DNA from: Sphingopyxis sp. RIFCSPHIGHO2_12_FULL_65_19
Lineage (GTDB): Bacteria; Pseudomonadota; Alphaproteobacteria; Sphingomonadales; Sphingomonadaceae
Direction of reading: 5' to 3'
NCBI RefSeq assembly: GCF_001830555.1
Contig: NZ_MIAM01000015.1
Location: 34,112 to 88,483 of the forward strand
Length of the DNA stretch: 54,372 bases
Part shown: positions 1 through 10,008 of the stretch, piece after piece
Layout: every line of letters begins with the position of its first letter
Position numbering within the stretch: the first letter of the stretch is position 1
Translations under genes and position numbers: made by a program
The notes under the pieces: model-generated
Database searches by the model: none
Told to the model about the DNA's origin: nothing
What the model saw: the letters and a program-made list of their open reading frames with translations, nothing else

Positions 1-141
1 GGTGATCGACCAGGCCACATCGTCGCCGCGCTGGGCCAGGTCGACCGCGCTGGGCGGTGGCGGGATCGACGCGGCGGCGGCGGGGACGAACAGGAGCGAC
101 GCAATGCCGGCAAAGCGGGCGTGAATGGCTTTGATCTTCAT
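1..141 (-). CDS. N-terminal fragment of an exported protein (runs off the window)
   Basis: Read leftward from an ATG at 141, the first 47 codons are open to the window edge. The product starts MKIKAIHARFAGIASLLF, a basic stretch followed by a hydrophobic core and an alanine-rich end (VPAAAAS), which is a good Sec signal peptide with likely cleavage near residue 24. A proline-rich segment (IPPPPSAVDL) follows. Too little is present to assign a family. It is divergent from ettA across a 153-base gap in which I see no other gene. Confidence 0.6.
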   Translation of the reverse strand, partial: MKIKAIHARFAGIASLLFVPAAAASIPPPPSAVDLAQRGDDVAWSIT

Positions 142-294
142 GTCGCTTTCGTAACGAACCGGCCCTGCCGTGCAAGCCTCGATTGCCGCGCCATCGCCCC
201 CGCGATTGCCAAGCCCGTCCCCATTCGCTAACCGGCGCGCAACTCAAACTCTCCCGGCCGCGCGCGCGGCCCAGCCCATACCGGAGCATATTCC

Positions 295-1974
295 ATGGCC
301 GCCCAATATAGTTTCGTGATGAAGGGTCTGAACAAGACCTATCCCGGCGCGCAAAAGCCGACGCTCAAGGATCTGAGCCTGCAATTCTACCCCGATGCCA
401 AGATCGGCATCGTCGGCCCGAACGGCACGGGTAAGTCGACACTGATGAAAATCATGGCGGGCATCGACACCGAATTTACCGGCGAAGCATGGCCGGGCGA
501 GGGGATCACGGTCGGTTATCTGGCTCAGGAGCCCGAGCTCGATCCGACCAAGACGGTCAAGGAAAATGTCATGGACGGCGTCCGCCCGGTCGCCGACATG
601 ATGGAACGGTTCAACGAAATCAGCACGCTGATGGCCGACCCGCCCGCCGACGCCGATTTCGACGCACTGATGGAAGAAATGGGCTCGCTTCAGGAAAAGA
701 TCGACGCGGTCGACGGCTGGACGCTCGACAACCAGCTCGAAATCGCGATGGAGGCCCTTCGCTGCCCGCCGGGCGACTGGAGCGTCGAAAATCTGTCGGG
801 CGGTGAAAAGCGCCGCATTGCGCTCACCCGCCTGTTGCTCGAAAAGCCCTCGATCCTGCTGCTCGACGAACCGACCAACCATTTGGACGCCGAAAGCGTC
901 GCATGGCTGGAAAAGCATCTGGTCGACTATCCGGGTAACGTCATCCTCGTCACCCACGATCGCTACTTCCTCGACAATGTCGTGAACTGGATCCTCGAAC
1001 TCGATCGCGGTCGCTATTTCGTCTATGAAGGCAATTATTCGACCTACCTCGAAAAGAAGGGCAAGCGCCTCGAGCAGGAAGCGCGCGAGGATGCCGGTCG
1101 CCAGAAGGCGATCAAGGACGAACTGGAGTGGATCCGGCAATCACCCAAAGCGCGGCAGGCCAAGTCGAAGGCGCGTATCAAGAGCTTTGACCAGCTGGTC
1201 GAGGCGCAAGAAAAGCGCATTCCCGGCAAGGCGCAGATCGTTATCCAGGTGCCCGAGCGCCTGGGCGGCAAGGTCATCGAGGTCGAAGGCATCTCCAAGG
1301 CCTATGGCGACAAGCTGTTGTTTGAAAACCTCAGCTTCTCGCTGCCGCCCGGCGGCATCGTCGGGGTGATCGGCCCCAACGGCGCAGGTAAGTCGACGCT
1401 GTTCAAGCTGATCACGGGGCAGGAAACCCCCGACGCGGGCACGGTGACGATCGGCGATACCGTCCGCCTCGGCTTCGTCGACCAGAGCCGCGACGACCTG
1501 AAACCCGACAATAATGTCTGGCAGGAAATCTCCGGCGGGCACGAGCTGATGAATATCGGCAAGCACGAGATGCAGACACGCGCCTATGTCGGGGCCTTCA
1601 ACTTCAAGGGCGTCGACCAGCAGAAAAAGGTCGGCCAGCTGTCAGGCGGCGAGCGCAACCGCGTCCATATGGCGAAGATGCTGAAACAGGGCGGCAACGT
1701 CCTGCTGCTCGACGAACCGACCAACGACCTTGACACCGAAACGCTGGCGGCGCTCGAAGAGGCGCTCGAAAATTTCGCGGGCTGCGCGGTGGTGATCAGC
1801 CACGATCGCTTTTTCCTCGATCGCCTCGCGACGCATATCCTGGCGTTCGAGGGCGACAGCCATGTCGAATGGTTCGAGGGTAATTTCGAGTCTTACGAAG
1901 AGGACAAGATTCGCCGCCTCGGCGACGACGCAACGCGCCCGCATGCGACGTCGTACAAGAAATTGACACGCTGA
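295..1974 (+). CDS. ettA: Energy-dependent translational throttle protein EttA (ABC-F ATPase)
   Basis: ABC-F proteins bind the ribosomal E site and couple ATP hydrolysis to translation; EttA gates the first peptide bond according to energy state. Two ABC cassettes are visible: Walker A GPNGTGKST at residues 41-49, signature LSGGEKRR near 168 and Walker B LLLDEPTNHLD near 188; then GPNGAGKST near 360, LSGGERNR near 449 and LLLDEPTNDLD near 470. The charged linker at about 240-320 (SPKARQAKSKARI) matches the P-site tRNA interaction motif region. There are no membrane segments. At 559 residues it fits EttA (about 555) rather than Uup or YheS. The thioesterase gene starts 5 bases after its stop. 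Confidence 0.95.
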   Translation: MAAQYSFVMKGLNKTYPGAQKPTLKDLSLQFYPDAKIGIVGPNGTGKSTLMKIMAGIDTEFTGEAWPGEGITVGYLAQEPELDPTKTVKENVMDGVRPVADMMERFNEISTLMADPPADADFDALMEEMGSLQEKIDAVDGWTLDNQLEIAMEALRCPPGDWSVENLSGGEKRRIALTRLLLEKPSILLLDEPTNHLDAESVAWLEKHLVDYPGNVILVTHDRYFLDNVVNWILELDRGRYFVYEGNYSTYLEKKGKRLEQEAREDAGRQKAIKDELEWIRQSPKARQAKSKARIKSFDQLVEAQEKRIPGKAQIVIQVPERLGGKVIEVEGISKAYGDKLLFENLSFSLPPGGIVGVIGPNGAGKSTLFKLITGQETPDAGTVTIGDTVRLGFVDQSRDDLKPDNNVWQEISGGHELMNIGKHEMQTRAYVGAFNFKGVDQQKKVGQLSGGERNRVHMAKMLKQGGNVLLLDEPTNDLDTETLAALEEALENFAGCAVVISHDRFFLDRLATHILAFEGDSHVEWFEGNFESYEEDKIRRLGDDATRPHATSYKKLTR

Positions 1975-1979
1975 TCACG

Positions 1980-2426
1980 ATGGGGGAGGGGCAGCTGCCG
2001 ATCTCGTCGAGCGCGATCCGTCTGGACGCGGAGGCGCTCAATGCCTTTATGGCCGAGGCTTTTCCCCAGTCGGCGCCCGGATCGCGCGGGCATGTCGTGT
2101 CGGCCGCACCGGGCCATATCCGCGCGCGGCTCGACCCCACCGACAAGGCGCTGCGCCCCGGCGGCCTGATTTCCGGCCCGACGCAGATGGGGTTTGCCGA
2201 CATGGCGGCCTATGCGCTCGTCCTCGCGCACATCGGCCCGGTCGCGATGGCGGTGACCAGCGCGCTCAACTACCAGTTCCTGCGCCCGTGCCGGCCGGGG
2301 CCGATGTTCGCCGACGCGCACATGCTGCGGCTCGGCAAAAGGCTGGCCGTCATGGACGTCCGCATCTGGACCGACGATGCCGACAAGCCTGTTGGTCAGG
2401 CGAATGTGACCTACGCGATTCCGTAG
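1980..2426 (+). CDS. PaaI-family hotdog-fold thioesterase
   Basis: A 148-residue single hotdog domain. The segment LRPGGLISGPTQMGFADMAA fits the active-site helix of the 4HBT/PaaI family, with the Asp in FADMAA in the place of the usual catalytic acid. The later strands (TSALNYQFLRPC, ANVTYAIP) match the family's C-terminal sheet. Such enzymes hydrolyse acyl- or aryl-CoA thioesters; the substrate cannot be read from sequence. The start lies 5 bases after the ettA stop, so the two are probably co-transcribed. It converges with the carbonic anhydrase gene across a 56-base gap. Confidence 0.8.
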   Translation: MGEGQLPISSSAIRLDAEALNAFMAEAFPQSAPGSRGHVVSAAPGHIRARLDPTDKALRPGGLISGPTQMGFADMAAYALVLAHIGPVAMAVTSALNYQFLRPCRPGPMFADAHMLRLGKRLAVMDVRIWTDDADKPVGQANVTYAIP

Positions 2427-2482
2427 GGGCCGGAGCGAGCGCGTCAGCGGCTTTCGGCCGGACGACGACATCCATCGGCCGG

Positions 2483-3124
2483 TCAGGCGGTGGGAGCAAA
2501 ATCGCCGGTCGCGTCGTCCATCAGGTGCAGCACCCCGTCGCTGATCGCGAAAAAGGCACCGCGAAGTGTCAGCGTTCCGCGCCGCTCCTTTTCCTGAATG
2601 CAGGGAAAGGTCCTGAGATTGTCGATGCTGACGCGAACGGCCGCCATTTCCATCGCGCGCCCCGCCTCACGATTGTCGATATCGGCATGGGTGCTGCGGA
2701 TCTTTTCGCTCGCGTCGTCGAGCATGGCGATCCAGTCCGCGATGAAGCCTCCGCGTCCAGGCTCGGCACCCTCCATCGATTTGTGAAGCGCGGCATGGCA
2801 GCCGCCGCAGAGGCCGTGGCCCATCACGACGATTTCCTCGACCTTGAGGAACTGGACGGCGAATTCGAGCGCGGCGGAGACGCCGTGGCGGCCCGGTGTC
2901 GTCTCAAACGGCGGCACCAGCGCAGCGACGTTGCGAACGACAAAGATTTCGCCCGGATTGGTATCGAAAATCTGCGACGGTTCGACGCGGCTATCCGAAC
3001 AGGCGATGACCATGACCTTGGGCGATTGCCCCTCGGCCAATTCGTCCCAACGGTCGCGTTGCTGCTGCCAGCCGCCGTTACGGAAACGACCATAACCATC
3101 GATCATATCTGCAAAGTGAGTCAT
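2483..3124 (-). CDS. Beta-class carbonic anhydrase
   Basis: Catalyses the reversible hydration of CO2 to bicarbonate in the cytoplasm. The beta-class zinc site is complete: CSDSR gives Cys42, Asp44 and Arg46, and HGLCGGC gives His103 and Cys106. The 213-residue length is typical, and there is no signal peptide. The gene is divergent from lipA, with start codons about 60 bases apart, so the two promoters must lie close together or overlap. The SulP-linked and gamma classes are excluded by the motifs. Confidence 0.93.
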   Translation of the reverse strand: MTHFADMIDGYGRFRNGGWQQQRDRWDELAEGQSPKVMVIACSDSRVEPSQIFDTNPGEIFVVRNVAALVPPFETTPGRHGVSAALEFAVQFLKVEEIVVMGHGLCGGCHAALHKSMEGAEPGRGGFIADWIAMLDDASEKIRSTHADIDNREAGRAMEMAAVRVSIDNLRTFPCIQEKERRGTLTLRGAFFAISDGVLHLMDDATGDFAPTA

Positions 3125-3186
3125 GCAGGCCCCTTAGCATAGGTAGAGAGGTTGAGAAGAGGCGCGTGCACGACTATGTGGGCGGC

Positions 3187-4134
3187 ATGAACGCTCCCGC
3201 CCAGCCCCAACCCGACGCCGCGACCACCCCGAGCCAGCGGGCACGCAAGCCCGACTGGATTCGCGTCAAGGCGCCGACCAGCCCCGGTTATGCCGAAACG
3301 CGCAAGCTGATGCGCGAGCTGAACCTGCATACCGTGTGCGAAGAAGCAGCGTGCCCGAACATCGGCGAGTGCTGGACGAAAAAGCACGCAACGGTGATGA
3401 TCCTCGGCGACACCTGCACGCGCGCCTGCGCTTTCTGCAACGTCAAGACCGGGATGCCGCGTCCGGTCGACCTGCTGGAACCGGAGCATACCGCGATTGC
3501 CGCGGCGAAGATGGGGCTAAGCCATATCGTCATCACATCGGTCGACCGTGACGACCTGCCCGATGGCGGGGCAAGCCAGTTCGTGAAGGTCATCAAGGCT
3601 CTGCGCCGCGAAACGCCGCAGACCACAATCGAGATCCTGACCCCTGACTTTCGCAACAAGCCCGAAAGCGCGGTCGCCGCGATCGTCGATGCGCGGCCCG
3701 ACGTTTATAACCACAATCTCGAAACCGTCCCGCGGCTCTATCCGACGATCCGCCCCGGCGCGCGCTATTATGCGTCGCTGCGCTTGCTCGAAAGCGTCAA
3801 GCGCCGCGATCCGTCGATCTTTACCAAATCGGGCGTCATGCTCGGGCTTGGCGAGGAGCGGATGGAGGTCCACCAGGTGATGGACGACATGCGCAGCGCC
3901 GACATCGACTTCATGACGATGGGCCAATATCTCCAGCCGACGCCGAAACATGCGAAGGTGATCGATTTTGTGACGCCGCAGGCGTTCGACGCCTATGCGC
4001 AGATCGCGCGCGCCAAGGGCTTCCTGCAAGTCGCATCGTCGCCGCTCACCCGGTCGAGCTATCACGCTGGCGATGATTTCGAGCGGATGCGCGCCGCGCG
4101 CGAAGCGCAGCTGGCGCGCGTCAAGGCGGACTGA
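3187..4134 (+). CDS. lipA: Lipoyl synthase LipA
   Basis: Radical-SAM enzyme that inserts two sulfurs into protein-bound octanoyl groups to make lipoyl cofactors, including that of PdhC encoded at 41677-43002. From the ATG at 3187 the N-terminal auxiliary cluster cysteines are 51, 56 and 62 ([12 protein letters not shown]) and the radical-SAM motif CTRACAFC gives 77, 81 and 84. The C-terminal [11 protein letters not shown] serine region is present. The product is 315 residues. An in-frame GTG at 3166 would add seven residues; the purine-rich stretch before it sits too close, so ATG 3187 is preferred but not certain. The COQ10-like gene follows 7 bases after the stop. Confidence 0.95.
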   Translation: MNAPAQPQPDAATTPSQRARKPDWIRVKAPTSPGYAETRKLMRELNLHTVCEEAACPNIGECWTKKHATVMILGDTCTRACAFCNVKTGMPRPVDLLEPEHTAIAAAKMGLSHIVITSVDRDDLPDGGASQFVKVIKALRRETPQTTIEILTPDFRNKPESAVAAIVDARPDVYNHNLETVPRLYPTIRPGARYYASLRLLESVKRRDPSIFTKSGVMLGLGEERMEVHQVMDDMRSADIDFMTMGQYLQPTPKHAKVIDFVTPQAFDAYAQIARAKGFLQVASSPLTRSSYHAGDDFERMRAAREAQLARVKAD

Positions 4135-4141
4135 CCAGCCT

Positions 4142-4621
4142 TTGCCCCGGCATCATGAAACCCGCGTCCTGCCGTATAGCGACGAGCAGATGTTCGCGCT
4201 GGTCACCGATATCGAGCGATATCCGCAGTTCCTGCCATGGGTGATTGCGCTGCGCGTGCGCAGCAACAGCGAGCATGAGGCCGTTGCCGACATGATCGTC
4301 GGTTTCAAGGGCCTGCGCGAAAGCTTTTCCTGCCGCGTCCACAAACAACGGCCGCACGAGGTCATCGTCAGCTACATCGACGGACCGATGAAGCACCTGA
4401 GCAACGAGTGGCATTTCCAGCCCGCCGACGGCGGAGGTTGCCGCGTCGATTTCCTTGTCGATTTCTCGTTCCGTAGCCGGGTGTTCGAGACGCTCGCCGG
4501 ACAGATGTTCGACAAGGCGCTGCGAAAGATGATCGCCGCGTTCGAGACGCGCGCCGACGAGCTTTACGGGGCGGGGAGGGCGACGTCTTCCGACGGCCGC
4601 AATTCGTCCCTGTCCGGCTGA
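4142..4621 (+). CDS. COQ10/RatA-type START-domain protein (ubiquinone-binding)
   Basis: A 159-residue polyketide-cyclase/START-like protein. The opening PRHHETRVLPYSDEQMF, the YPQFLPWV segment and the FETLAGQMFDKALRKM helix are the family's hallmarks. Homologues (COQ10; RatA in E. coli) bind ubiquinone and support respiration; the ribosome-directed toxin role proposed for RatA is not assumed here. No ATG lies near the conserved N terminus, so I use the TTG at 4142, 7 bases after the lipA stop. Its 3' end overlaps the convergent CinA-domain gene by 58 bases. Confidence 0.85.
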   Translation: MPRHHETRVLPYSDEQMFALVTDIERYPQFLPWVIALRVRSNSEHEAVADMIVGFKGLRESFSCRVHKQRPHEVIVSYIDGPMKHLSNEWHFQPADGGGCRVDFLVDFSFRSRVFETLAGQMFDKALRKMIAAFETRADELYGAGRATSSDGRNSSLSG

Positions 4622-5121
4622 AGCAGGTCTAGCGCAAACAGGGTCGCCGCATGGCGGATCGCCGCGCGATCGGTCGATGCGAACTGCACGCGCTGGGTGA
4701 AATAATCGTCGGGGTCCTGGCCGCGCCGGGCGCGGGCGAACACGACCAGGCCGACGGGCTTTTTTTCCGATCCGCCGCCCGGTCCGGCGATCCCGGTGAT
4801 CGCGACCGCGACATCGGCATCGCTGTTCGCAAGCGTGCCCGCGGCCATCGCCCATGCGGTCGCGAGCGACACTTCGCCAAAGGTTTCGATGATTTCGCTG
4901 CTGACGTCGAGCTGTGTCTGTTTGGCGTGCGCCGAATAGGTGATGAACCCGGCAGAGAAGACATCCGAACTGCCGGCAATATCGGTCAGCGCGGCGCTCA
5001 CCATGCCGCCGGTGCAGCTTTCGGCGACGGCCAGTTTGCGGCCGACGGCGCGGTTGCTAGCCAAGACATTGGCGGCAAGCTCGTCGCGCGCCACTAGGCG
5101 CGATTCAGCGTCGGTCAGCAC
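4564..5121 (-). CDS. CinA C-terminal-domain protein (nicotinamide-nucleotide amidase)
   Basis: A 185-residue stand-alone CinA C-terminal domain. VAESCTGGMVSAALTDIAGSS, GFITYS and AITGIAGPGGGS are the conserved motifs of the PncC-type deamidase, which converts nicotinamide mononucleotide to nicotinate mononucleotide in pyridine-nucleotide salvage. The N-terminal molybdopterin-like domain of full CinA is absent, as is usual in PncC/YgaD. It starts 4 bases after the ispDF stop, so the two are probably one transcript. It overlaps the convergent upstream gene by 58 bases at its 3' end. Confidence 0.88.
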   Translation of the reverse strand: MLTDAESRLVARDELAANVLASNRAVGRKLAVAESCTGGMVSAALTDIAGSSDVFSAGFITYSAHAKQTQLDVSSEIIETFGEVSLATAWAMAAGTLANSDADVAVAITGIAGPGGGSEKKPVGLVVFARARRGQDPDDYFTQRVQFASTDRAAIRHAATLFALDLLQPDRDELRPSEDVALPAP

Positions 5122-5125
5122 GGTG

Positions 5126-6307
5126 TCAATTCTCCGGAAGTTGCAGGGTTGCCGCCGCCTGCGCTGCGATCCCTTCGCGGCGGCCGGTAAAGCCCAGCCG
5201 CTCGGTCGTTGTGGCCTTCACACTAACCCGTTCGAGCGGAATCGCAAGGATTTCGGCAATGCGCGCCCGCATCGCGGCGCGGTGCGGGCCGATCTTCGGG
5301 GCCTCGGCGATAATGGTCAGGTCGACATGATCGATGCGGCCGCCGCGCGCCGACACGCGCTCGGCCGCGAAAGCGAGGAAGCGGTGCGAAGCGGCGCCGC
5401 GCCATTGCGGATCGCTCGGCGGAAAATGATCGCCAATATCGCCGTCGGCGAGCGCGCCAAGGATCGCATCGGTGAGCGCGTGAAGTCCGACGTCGGCATC
5501 GCTGTGCCCTTCAAGTCCATGACTATGCGCGATTTCTATCCCGCCGATCCACAGCGACTTGTCGGCCACCAGGCGGTGAACATCATATCCCATCCCGACC
5601 GCAGTGCGTGTCATTCGATTGATCCCCAGCAAGCCGTTCAGGATTGCCATATCCTCGGCATATGTCAGTTTATGAAGGCGGGCGTCGCCCGCCACCGCAA
5701 CGACCGGCAGGCCAAGCCGCCGGACCAGTTGCGCATCGTCGGTTGCCGTCGTCTCGGCGGCATTGGCGTGGGCAGCGCGCAAGGCGCCAAGCCGAAACGC
5801 CTGCGGCGTCTGAACCCGCGCTAGCGCGCTGCGATCGACAATCTCGCCCGCCCGGTCGGCGTCTTGTTCGACCAGTGTGTCGGGGACCGGGAGCGTGGGA
5901 ATCGCCGCGTCCGCGGTGCCGAGCGCAGCGAGCAAACGGTCGATGACGTCTGCGGTGACGCCCGGCCGCGCTGCGTCATGGACCAGCACGAGGCTTTCAT
6001 CATCCCAGCCGGCCAGTGCGATGAGCGCATTTCCGACCGATTGTTGGCGTTCGACGCCAGGATTGGCAGCAGTCCAGGCATCCGGCAGGGCGTCGATGGC
6101 CGTCAAGACGTCACCATTTGCGACCAGCACGCCGCCGCCGATTGCCGGATGCCCGGCAAAGGCGTCAAGGCTCCAGCGCAGGACGGGCTTGCCGCCCAGC
6201 GCCGCCATCTGTTTGGGGACGCCAAGACCCGCGCGCGTCCCTTGGCCGCCCGCGAGCAGCACGACCGCGACGCGCGGCGAAGGAGAGGGAGCGAGATCAT
6301 TCATCAT
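5126..6307 (-). CDS. ispDF: Bifunctional IspD/IspF of the non-mevalonate isoprenoid pathway
   Basis: A fusion of 4-diphosphocytidyl-2-C-methylerythritol synthase (IspD) and the 2,4-cyclodiphosphate synthase (IspF). IspD occupies about residues 12-230, with the nucleotide-binding LLAGGQGTRAG and VHDAARPGV. IspF follows from about 236, with GMGYDVHRL (zinc Asp and His), HSHGLEGHSDADV and KATTTERLGFTGR. The missing middle enzyme, IspE, is not in the window. The fusion is typical of alphaproteobacteria and a few other groups. The gene is divergent from dusB (91-base gap) and 4 bases upstream of the CinA-domain gene. Confidence 0.95.
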   Translation of the reverse strand: MMNDLAPSPSPRVAVVLLAGGQGTRAGLGVPKQMAALGGKPVLRWSLDAFAGHPAIGGGVLVANGDVLTAIDALPDAWTAANPGVERQQSVGNALIALAGWDDESLVLVHDAARPGVTADVIDRLLAALGTADAAIPTLPVPDTLVEQDADRAGEIVDRSALARVQTPQAFRLGALRAAHANAAETTATDDAQLVRRLGLPVVAVAGDARLHKLTYAEDMAILNGLLGINRMTRTAVGMGYDVHRLVADKSLWIGGIEIAHSHGLEGHSDADVGLHALTDAILGALADGDIGDHFPPSDPQWRGAASHRFLAFAAERVSARGGRIDHVDLTIIAEAPKIGPHRAAMRARIAEILAIPLERVSVKATTTERLGFTGRREGIAAQAAATLQLPEN

Positions 6308-6398
6308 CCGCGCGGTTAGCGCAGCCGCGGCTTGCGGGAAAGCCGCTTAGCGTGTAGGGGCGCTGCTTATTTTTTAGGCAATCGACGAAGGCTTCGCC

Positions 6399-7412
6399 AT
6401 GGCGCCGCTGCGGCCCATCCAGATCGGCAACATCACCATCGCGGACCCCGTGATCCTCGCGCCGATGACGGGCGTCAGCGATCTGCCGTTCCGCAAGCTT
6501 GTCCGCTTCTATGGCTCGGGGCTCAACGTCACCGAAATGATCGCCAGTCAGGCGGCGATCCGCGAGACGCGCCAATCGATCCAGAAAGCGGCATGGGACC
6601 CGGTCGAGGAGCCGGTTTCGATGCAGCTTGTCGGCTGCACCCCCTATGAAATGGGCGAAGCGGCGAAACTCAACGAGGATCGCGGCGCGGCGATTATCGA
6701 CATCAACATGGGCTGCCCGGTTCGCAAGGTTACCAATGGCGACGCCGGTTCGGCGTTGATGCGCGACCTGAAGCTTGCTGCGGCGTTGATCGACAGCTGC
6801 GTCAAGGCGGTGTCGGTGCCGGTGACGGTCAAGATGCGCATGGGCTGGTGCCACGACAGCCTGAATGCGCCGGAACTTGCCCATATTGCCGAGGATCTTG
6901 GCGCAAAGCTTGTCACCGTCCATGGGCGGACCCGCAACCAGATGTACCGGGGAGAGGCCGACTGGGGCTTTGTCCGCCGCGTCAAGGACGCGGTGTCGAT
7001 CCCCGTCATCGTCAACGGCGATATCTGCTCGGCCGCCGATGCGCGCACTGCATTGGCGCAAAGCGGCGCCGATGGTGTGATGATCGGCCGCGGCGCGTAC
7101 GGCCGCCCCTGGCTGTTGGGGCAGGTGATGGCGGCGCTGCGCGGCGAGCCCGAACATCCCGATCCCGGGATCGACGAACAATATGACGTCATTACATCGC
7201 ACTACCGCGCGATGATCGACCATTATGGCGAAGTGACCGGCGTCAACATGGCGCGCAAGCATCTGGGTTGGTACGTCAAGGGCCTGCACGGGTCGGCCGA
7301 GTTCCGCAACAAGGTGAACCAGATCCCCGACAGCAAGGGCGTGCTCGACGCGCTCGAAGCCTTTTACGGCCCGCATCTCGGCAAGGGGCATCTTGTCAGG
7401 GCGGCCGCGTGA
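6399..7412 (+). CDS. dusB: tRNA-dihydrouridine synthase DusB (NifR3)
   Basis: Flavin enzyme that reduces uridines in tRNA to dihydrouridine. The TIM-barrel motifs are clear: [13 protein letters not shown] at the FMN-binding N terminus, catalytic Cys106 in [25 protein letters not shown] and the C-terminal FMN phosphate site [10 protein letters not shown]. The length of 337 residues is usual. It heads the ntr block, as nifR3 does in many alphaproteobacteria. Its stop overlaps the GTG start of ntrB (GTGA), so translation is coupled. Confidence 0.94.
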   Translation: MAPLRPIQIGNITIADPVILAPMTGVSDLPFRKLVRFYGSGLNVTEMIASQAAIRETRQSIQKAAWDPVEEPVSMQLVGCTPYEMGEAAKLNEDRGAAIIDINMGCPVRKVTNGDAGSALMRDLKLAAALIDSCVKAVSVPVTVKMRMGWCHDSLNAPELAHIAEDLGAKLVTVHGRTRNQMYRGEADWGFVRRVKDAVSIPVIVNGDICSAADARTALAQSGADGVMIGRGAYGRPWLLGQVMAALRGEPEHPDPGIDEQYDVITSHYRAMIDHYGEVTGVNMARKHLGWYVKGLHGSAEFRNKVNQIPDSKGVLDALEAFYGPHLGKGHLVRAAA

Positions 7413-8500
7413 CCGCGCTCACGTCGAGCATCCCCAGCTTCGACCATGATGAACTGATCCAGTCGCATCCCGTTCCCACGCTGCTGATCGATGGCGGCGG
7501 GGTGGTGCTGTTCGTCAATGCCGCTGCCGAACAGCTTTGCAACGTCAGCCGGTCGTCGATGGTCGGGCGTGTCATCTATGACGTCATCCAGATGGACCGC
7601 AGCTATCGCCAGCGGATGAATGATGCGTCGACCGCCGCGCTGTTTGCCCACCGGGCCGAAATTTCGGTCGGCGGGCGCAAATCGATCTACGTCGATATGC
7701 AGATGGTTCCTTACGCGCACAGCGGCCACCGTATCCTCGCGCTCGTACCTTCGCAAAGCGATGCCGAGTTGATGGGCGGGGCGATCGGACGATCGGGCCG
7801 GGCAGCCGGGGCGGCGGCGTCGATGCTGGCCCATGAGATCAAGAATCCGCTGGCGGGTATCAAGGGCGCCGCGCAGCTGCTGGCGCGCAAGACCGACGCC
7901 GGGGGCGAGCGTTTCACGACGCTGATCTGTGCCGAAGTCGACAGGATTGCGACGCTGATCGACCAGATGGAGCATTTTTCACGCGGCCAGCCGATCGCTT
8001 GCGGTCCGATCAACCTTTACCAGCCGATCCATCAGGCGATGGAAACCGCGCGGGCGCGCCAGTTCCAGGGGGTCCGCTTCGCCGAAGATTTCGACCCGTC
8101 GCTGCCGCTCGTGCACGGGAACCATGACGCCATGGTTCAGATTTTGCTCAACCTGTTGACCAATGGTTGCGAAGCGCTGGGCGGACGCGACGATGGCGTC
8201 GTCCGGTTGACCACCGCATTCCGGCATGGCCTGTCGATCGACAATGGCGACGGGCGCGGCCGCATCGCGCTGCCCATCGAGGTCAGCGTCAGCGACAATG
8301 GTCCGGGCGTTCCCGCCGATATCCGCGGCGACCTGTTCGACCCGTTCGTCACGACCAAGCGCGAGGGGCGCGGCCTGGGCCTTGCGCTCGTCGCCAAGCT
8401 GGCCCGCGACATGGGCGGCACCGTCCAGCATATGCGCGACGGTGAATGGACGCGCTTTCGCGTCCACCTCCCGGTCGCGCAAGGAGGGCGATCCGCATGA
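7409..8500 (+). CDS. ntrB: Nitrogen regulation sensor histidine kinase NtrB (GlnL)
   Basis: A 363-residue soluble sensor kinase that phosphorylates or dephosphorylates NtrC according to PII signalling. It has an N-terminal PAS domain (about 12-120), a dimerisation/phosphoacceptor helix with His142 in [10 protein letters not shown], and an ATPase domain with N box [11 protein letters not shown]1 SDNGPGV and G2 [11 protein letters not shown]. No membrane segment is present, as expected for NtrB. The start is a GTG overlapping the dusB stop, and the stop overlaps the ntrC start (ATGA), so the three genes are translationally linked. Confidence 0.94.
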   Translation: MTALTSSIPSFDHDELIQSHPVPTLLIDGGGVVLFVNAAAEQLCNVSRSSMVGRVIYDVIQMDRSYRQRMNDASTAALFAHRAEISVGGRKSIYVDMQMVPYAHSGHRILALVPSQSDAELMGGAIGRSGRAAGAAASMLAHEIKNPLAGIKGAAQLLARKTDAGGERFTTLICAEVDRIATLIDQMEHFSRGQPIACGPINLYQPIHQAMETARARQFQGVRFAEDFDPSLPLVHGNHDAMVQILLNLLTNGCEALGGRDDGVVRLTTAFRHGLSIDNGDGRGRIALPIEVSVSDNGPGVPADIRGDLFDPFVTTKREGRGLGLALVAKLARDMGGTVQHMRDGEWTRFRVHLPVAQGGRSA

Positions 8501-9915
8501 GCAAGGGCAAGACCATCCTGCTGGTCGAGGACGATCCGGCGATCGCCATGATCATCCGCGAGACGCTGGTGGGCGAATGCGGCCTGTTCGTATCGGTGGG
8601 CAGCCTGGCCGAACGCAATGCGTGGCTGGCCGACCATCGGCCCGACCTGATCATCACCGACGTCGTCCTGCCCGATGGCGACGGGATCGATTCGCTGTCG
8701 GGCGCCGCGGTCGATGTCGCGACGCCGGTCATCGTGTTGTCGGCGCAGAATACGCTCGACACCGCGGTGCGCGCGACGGGGATCGGCAGCTACGACTATC
8801 TACCCAAGCCCTTCGATCTCGACGAACTGACCGCCAGTGTCCGCGCCGCCCTGCAACGCCGCGCCGAACCGTCGGCGCGCGACGCGGCGGCGCCCGCGGA
8901 CAGCCATGGCCTCGTCGGCCGGGCCCCGGCGATGCAGGCGGTGTACCGCACCATCGCGCGGCTCGCGTCGAACGATCTTGCGGTGCTGATCCTGGGCGAA
9001 TCAGGAACCGGCAAGGAAGTCGTCGCGCGCGCGATCCACGCGACCGGGCTGCGGCGCGGTGGGCCGTTCGTCGCGATCAACATGGCCGCCATCCCGCGCG
9101 AATTGATCGAAGCCGAGCTGTTCGGGCATGAAAAGGGTGCCTTTACCGGCGCACACAGCCGCAACGCAGGTCGTTTTGAACAGGCCGCTGGCGGCACCCT
9201 GTTCCTCGACGAAATCGGCGATATGCCGCTGGAGGCGCAGACGCGGCTGCTGCGCGTGCTGCAAAGCAACGAATATTCGACCGTCGGCGGCAACCAGGCC
9301 TTACGCGCCGATGTGCGCGTCATCGCCGCGACGCACCGCGACATGCGCACGCTCGTCGCCGATGGCCGGTTCCGCGAGGATCTGTTCTACCGGCTCAACG
9401 TCATCCCCGTGACCTTGCCGCCGCTCCGCGACCGGCGCAGCGACATTGCCGCGCTCGTTCGCCATTTCGTCGACGCCGGGCGCAGTTCGGGCCTGCCCGA
9501 CCGGCAGTTCGCTCCCGCCGCGATGCAATGGCTCGAACGCTACGACTGGCCGGGGAATGTGCGCGAACTGGGCAATGTGGTGCAGCGGCTCGCGGTGCTT
9601 TCGCGCGACACCGTCGTCACCGTCCGCGACGTCGAAACGGTACTCCACGAAAATGGCGAAGGCGGGGGCGCGGTCGAGCCAGCGGCGCTGATCGCCCGCG
9701 CGGTCGACGACTGGGCGCGCGAACAGATGGCGGATGCGGGCAGCGACGGCGAAATCCACGCGCAGCTCGAAGCGATTGTCGAAGCCGCACTTTTCCGCCG
9801 CGTCCTGCGCGACGTGCGCGGCAACCAGCTCGAAGCGGCGCGCCGGCTGGGGATCAATCGCAACACGCTGCGCAAGCGGTTGGGGCAACTCGATATCGAC
9901 CCCGCGCATCCCTGA
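8497..9915 (+). CDS. ntrC: Nitrogen regulation response regulator NtrC
   Basis: A sigma-54-dependent enhancer-binding protein of 472 residues. The receiver domain has the acidic pocket EDD and phosphoacceptor Asp55 in ITDVVLPDG. The AAA+ domain (about 145-370) has Walker A GESGTGKE, the sigma-54 contact loop GAFTGA intact and Walker B GTLFLDEIGDMP. A Fis-type helix-turn-helix ends the protein (AARRLGINRNTLRKRL). The ATG overlaps the ntrB stop and is preceded by a strong AAGGAGG, which fixes the start; an upstream in-frame ATG inside ntrB is rejected. Confidence 0.95.
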   Translation: MSKGKTILLVEDDPAIAMIIRETLVGECGLFVSVGSLAERNAWLADHRPDLIITDVVLPDGDGIDSLSGAAVDVATPVIVLSAQNTLDTAVRATGIGSYDYLPKPFDLDELTASVRAALQRRAEPSARDAAAPADSHGLVGRAPAMQAVYRTIARLASNDLAVLILGESGTGKEVVARAIHATGLRRGGPFVAINMAAIPRELIEAELFGHEKGAFTGAHSRNAGRFEQAAGGTLFLDEIGDMPLEAQTRLLRVLQSNEYSTVGGNQALRADVRVIAATHRDMRTLVADGRFREDLFYRLNVIPVTLPPLRDRRSDIAALVRHFVDAGRSSGLPDRQFAPAAMQWLERYDWPGNVRELGNVVQRLAVLSRDTVVTVRDVETVLHENGEGGGAVEPAALIARAVDDWAREQMADAGSDGEIHAQLEAIVEAALFRRVLRDVRGNQLEAARRLGINRNTLRKRLGQLDIDPAHP

Positions 9916-10008
9916 GACGCATCGATAGTCGCGAAATCGGGGCAATTGGGCGACACGCGATCAGATTGTGTGTTTTCTATGCAACAGGATTGTCGTATCG
10001 CAGCAACA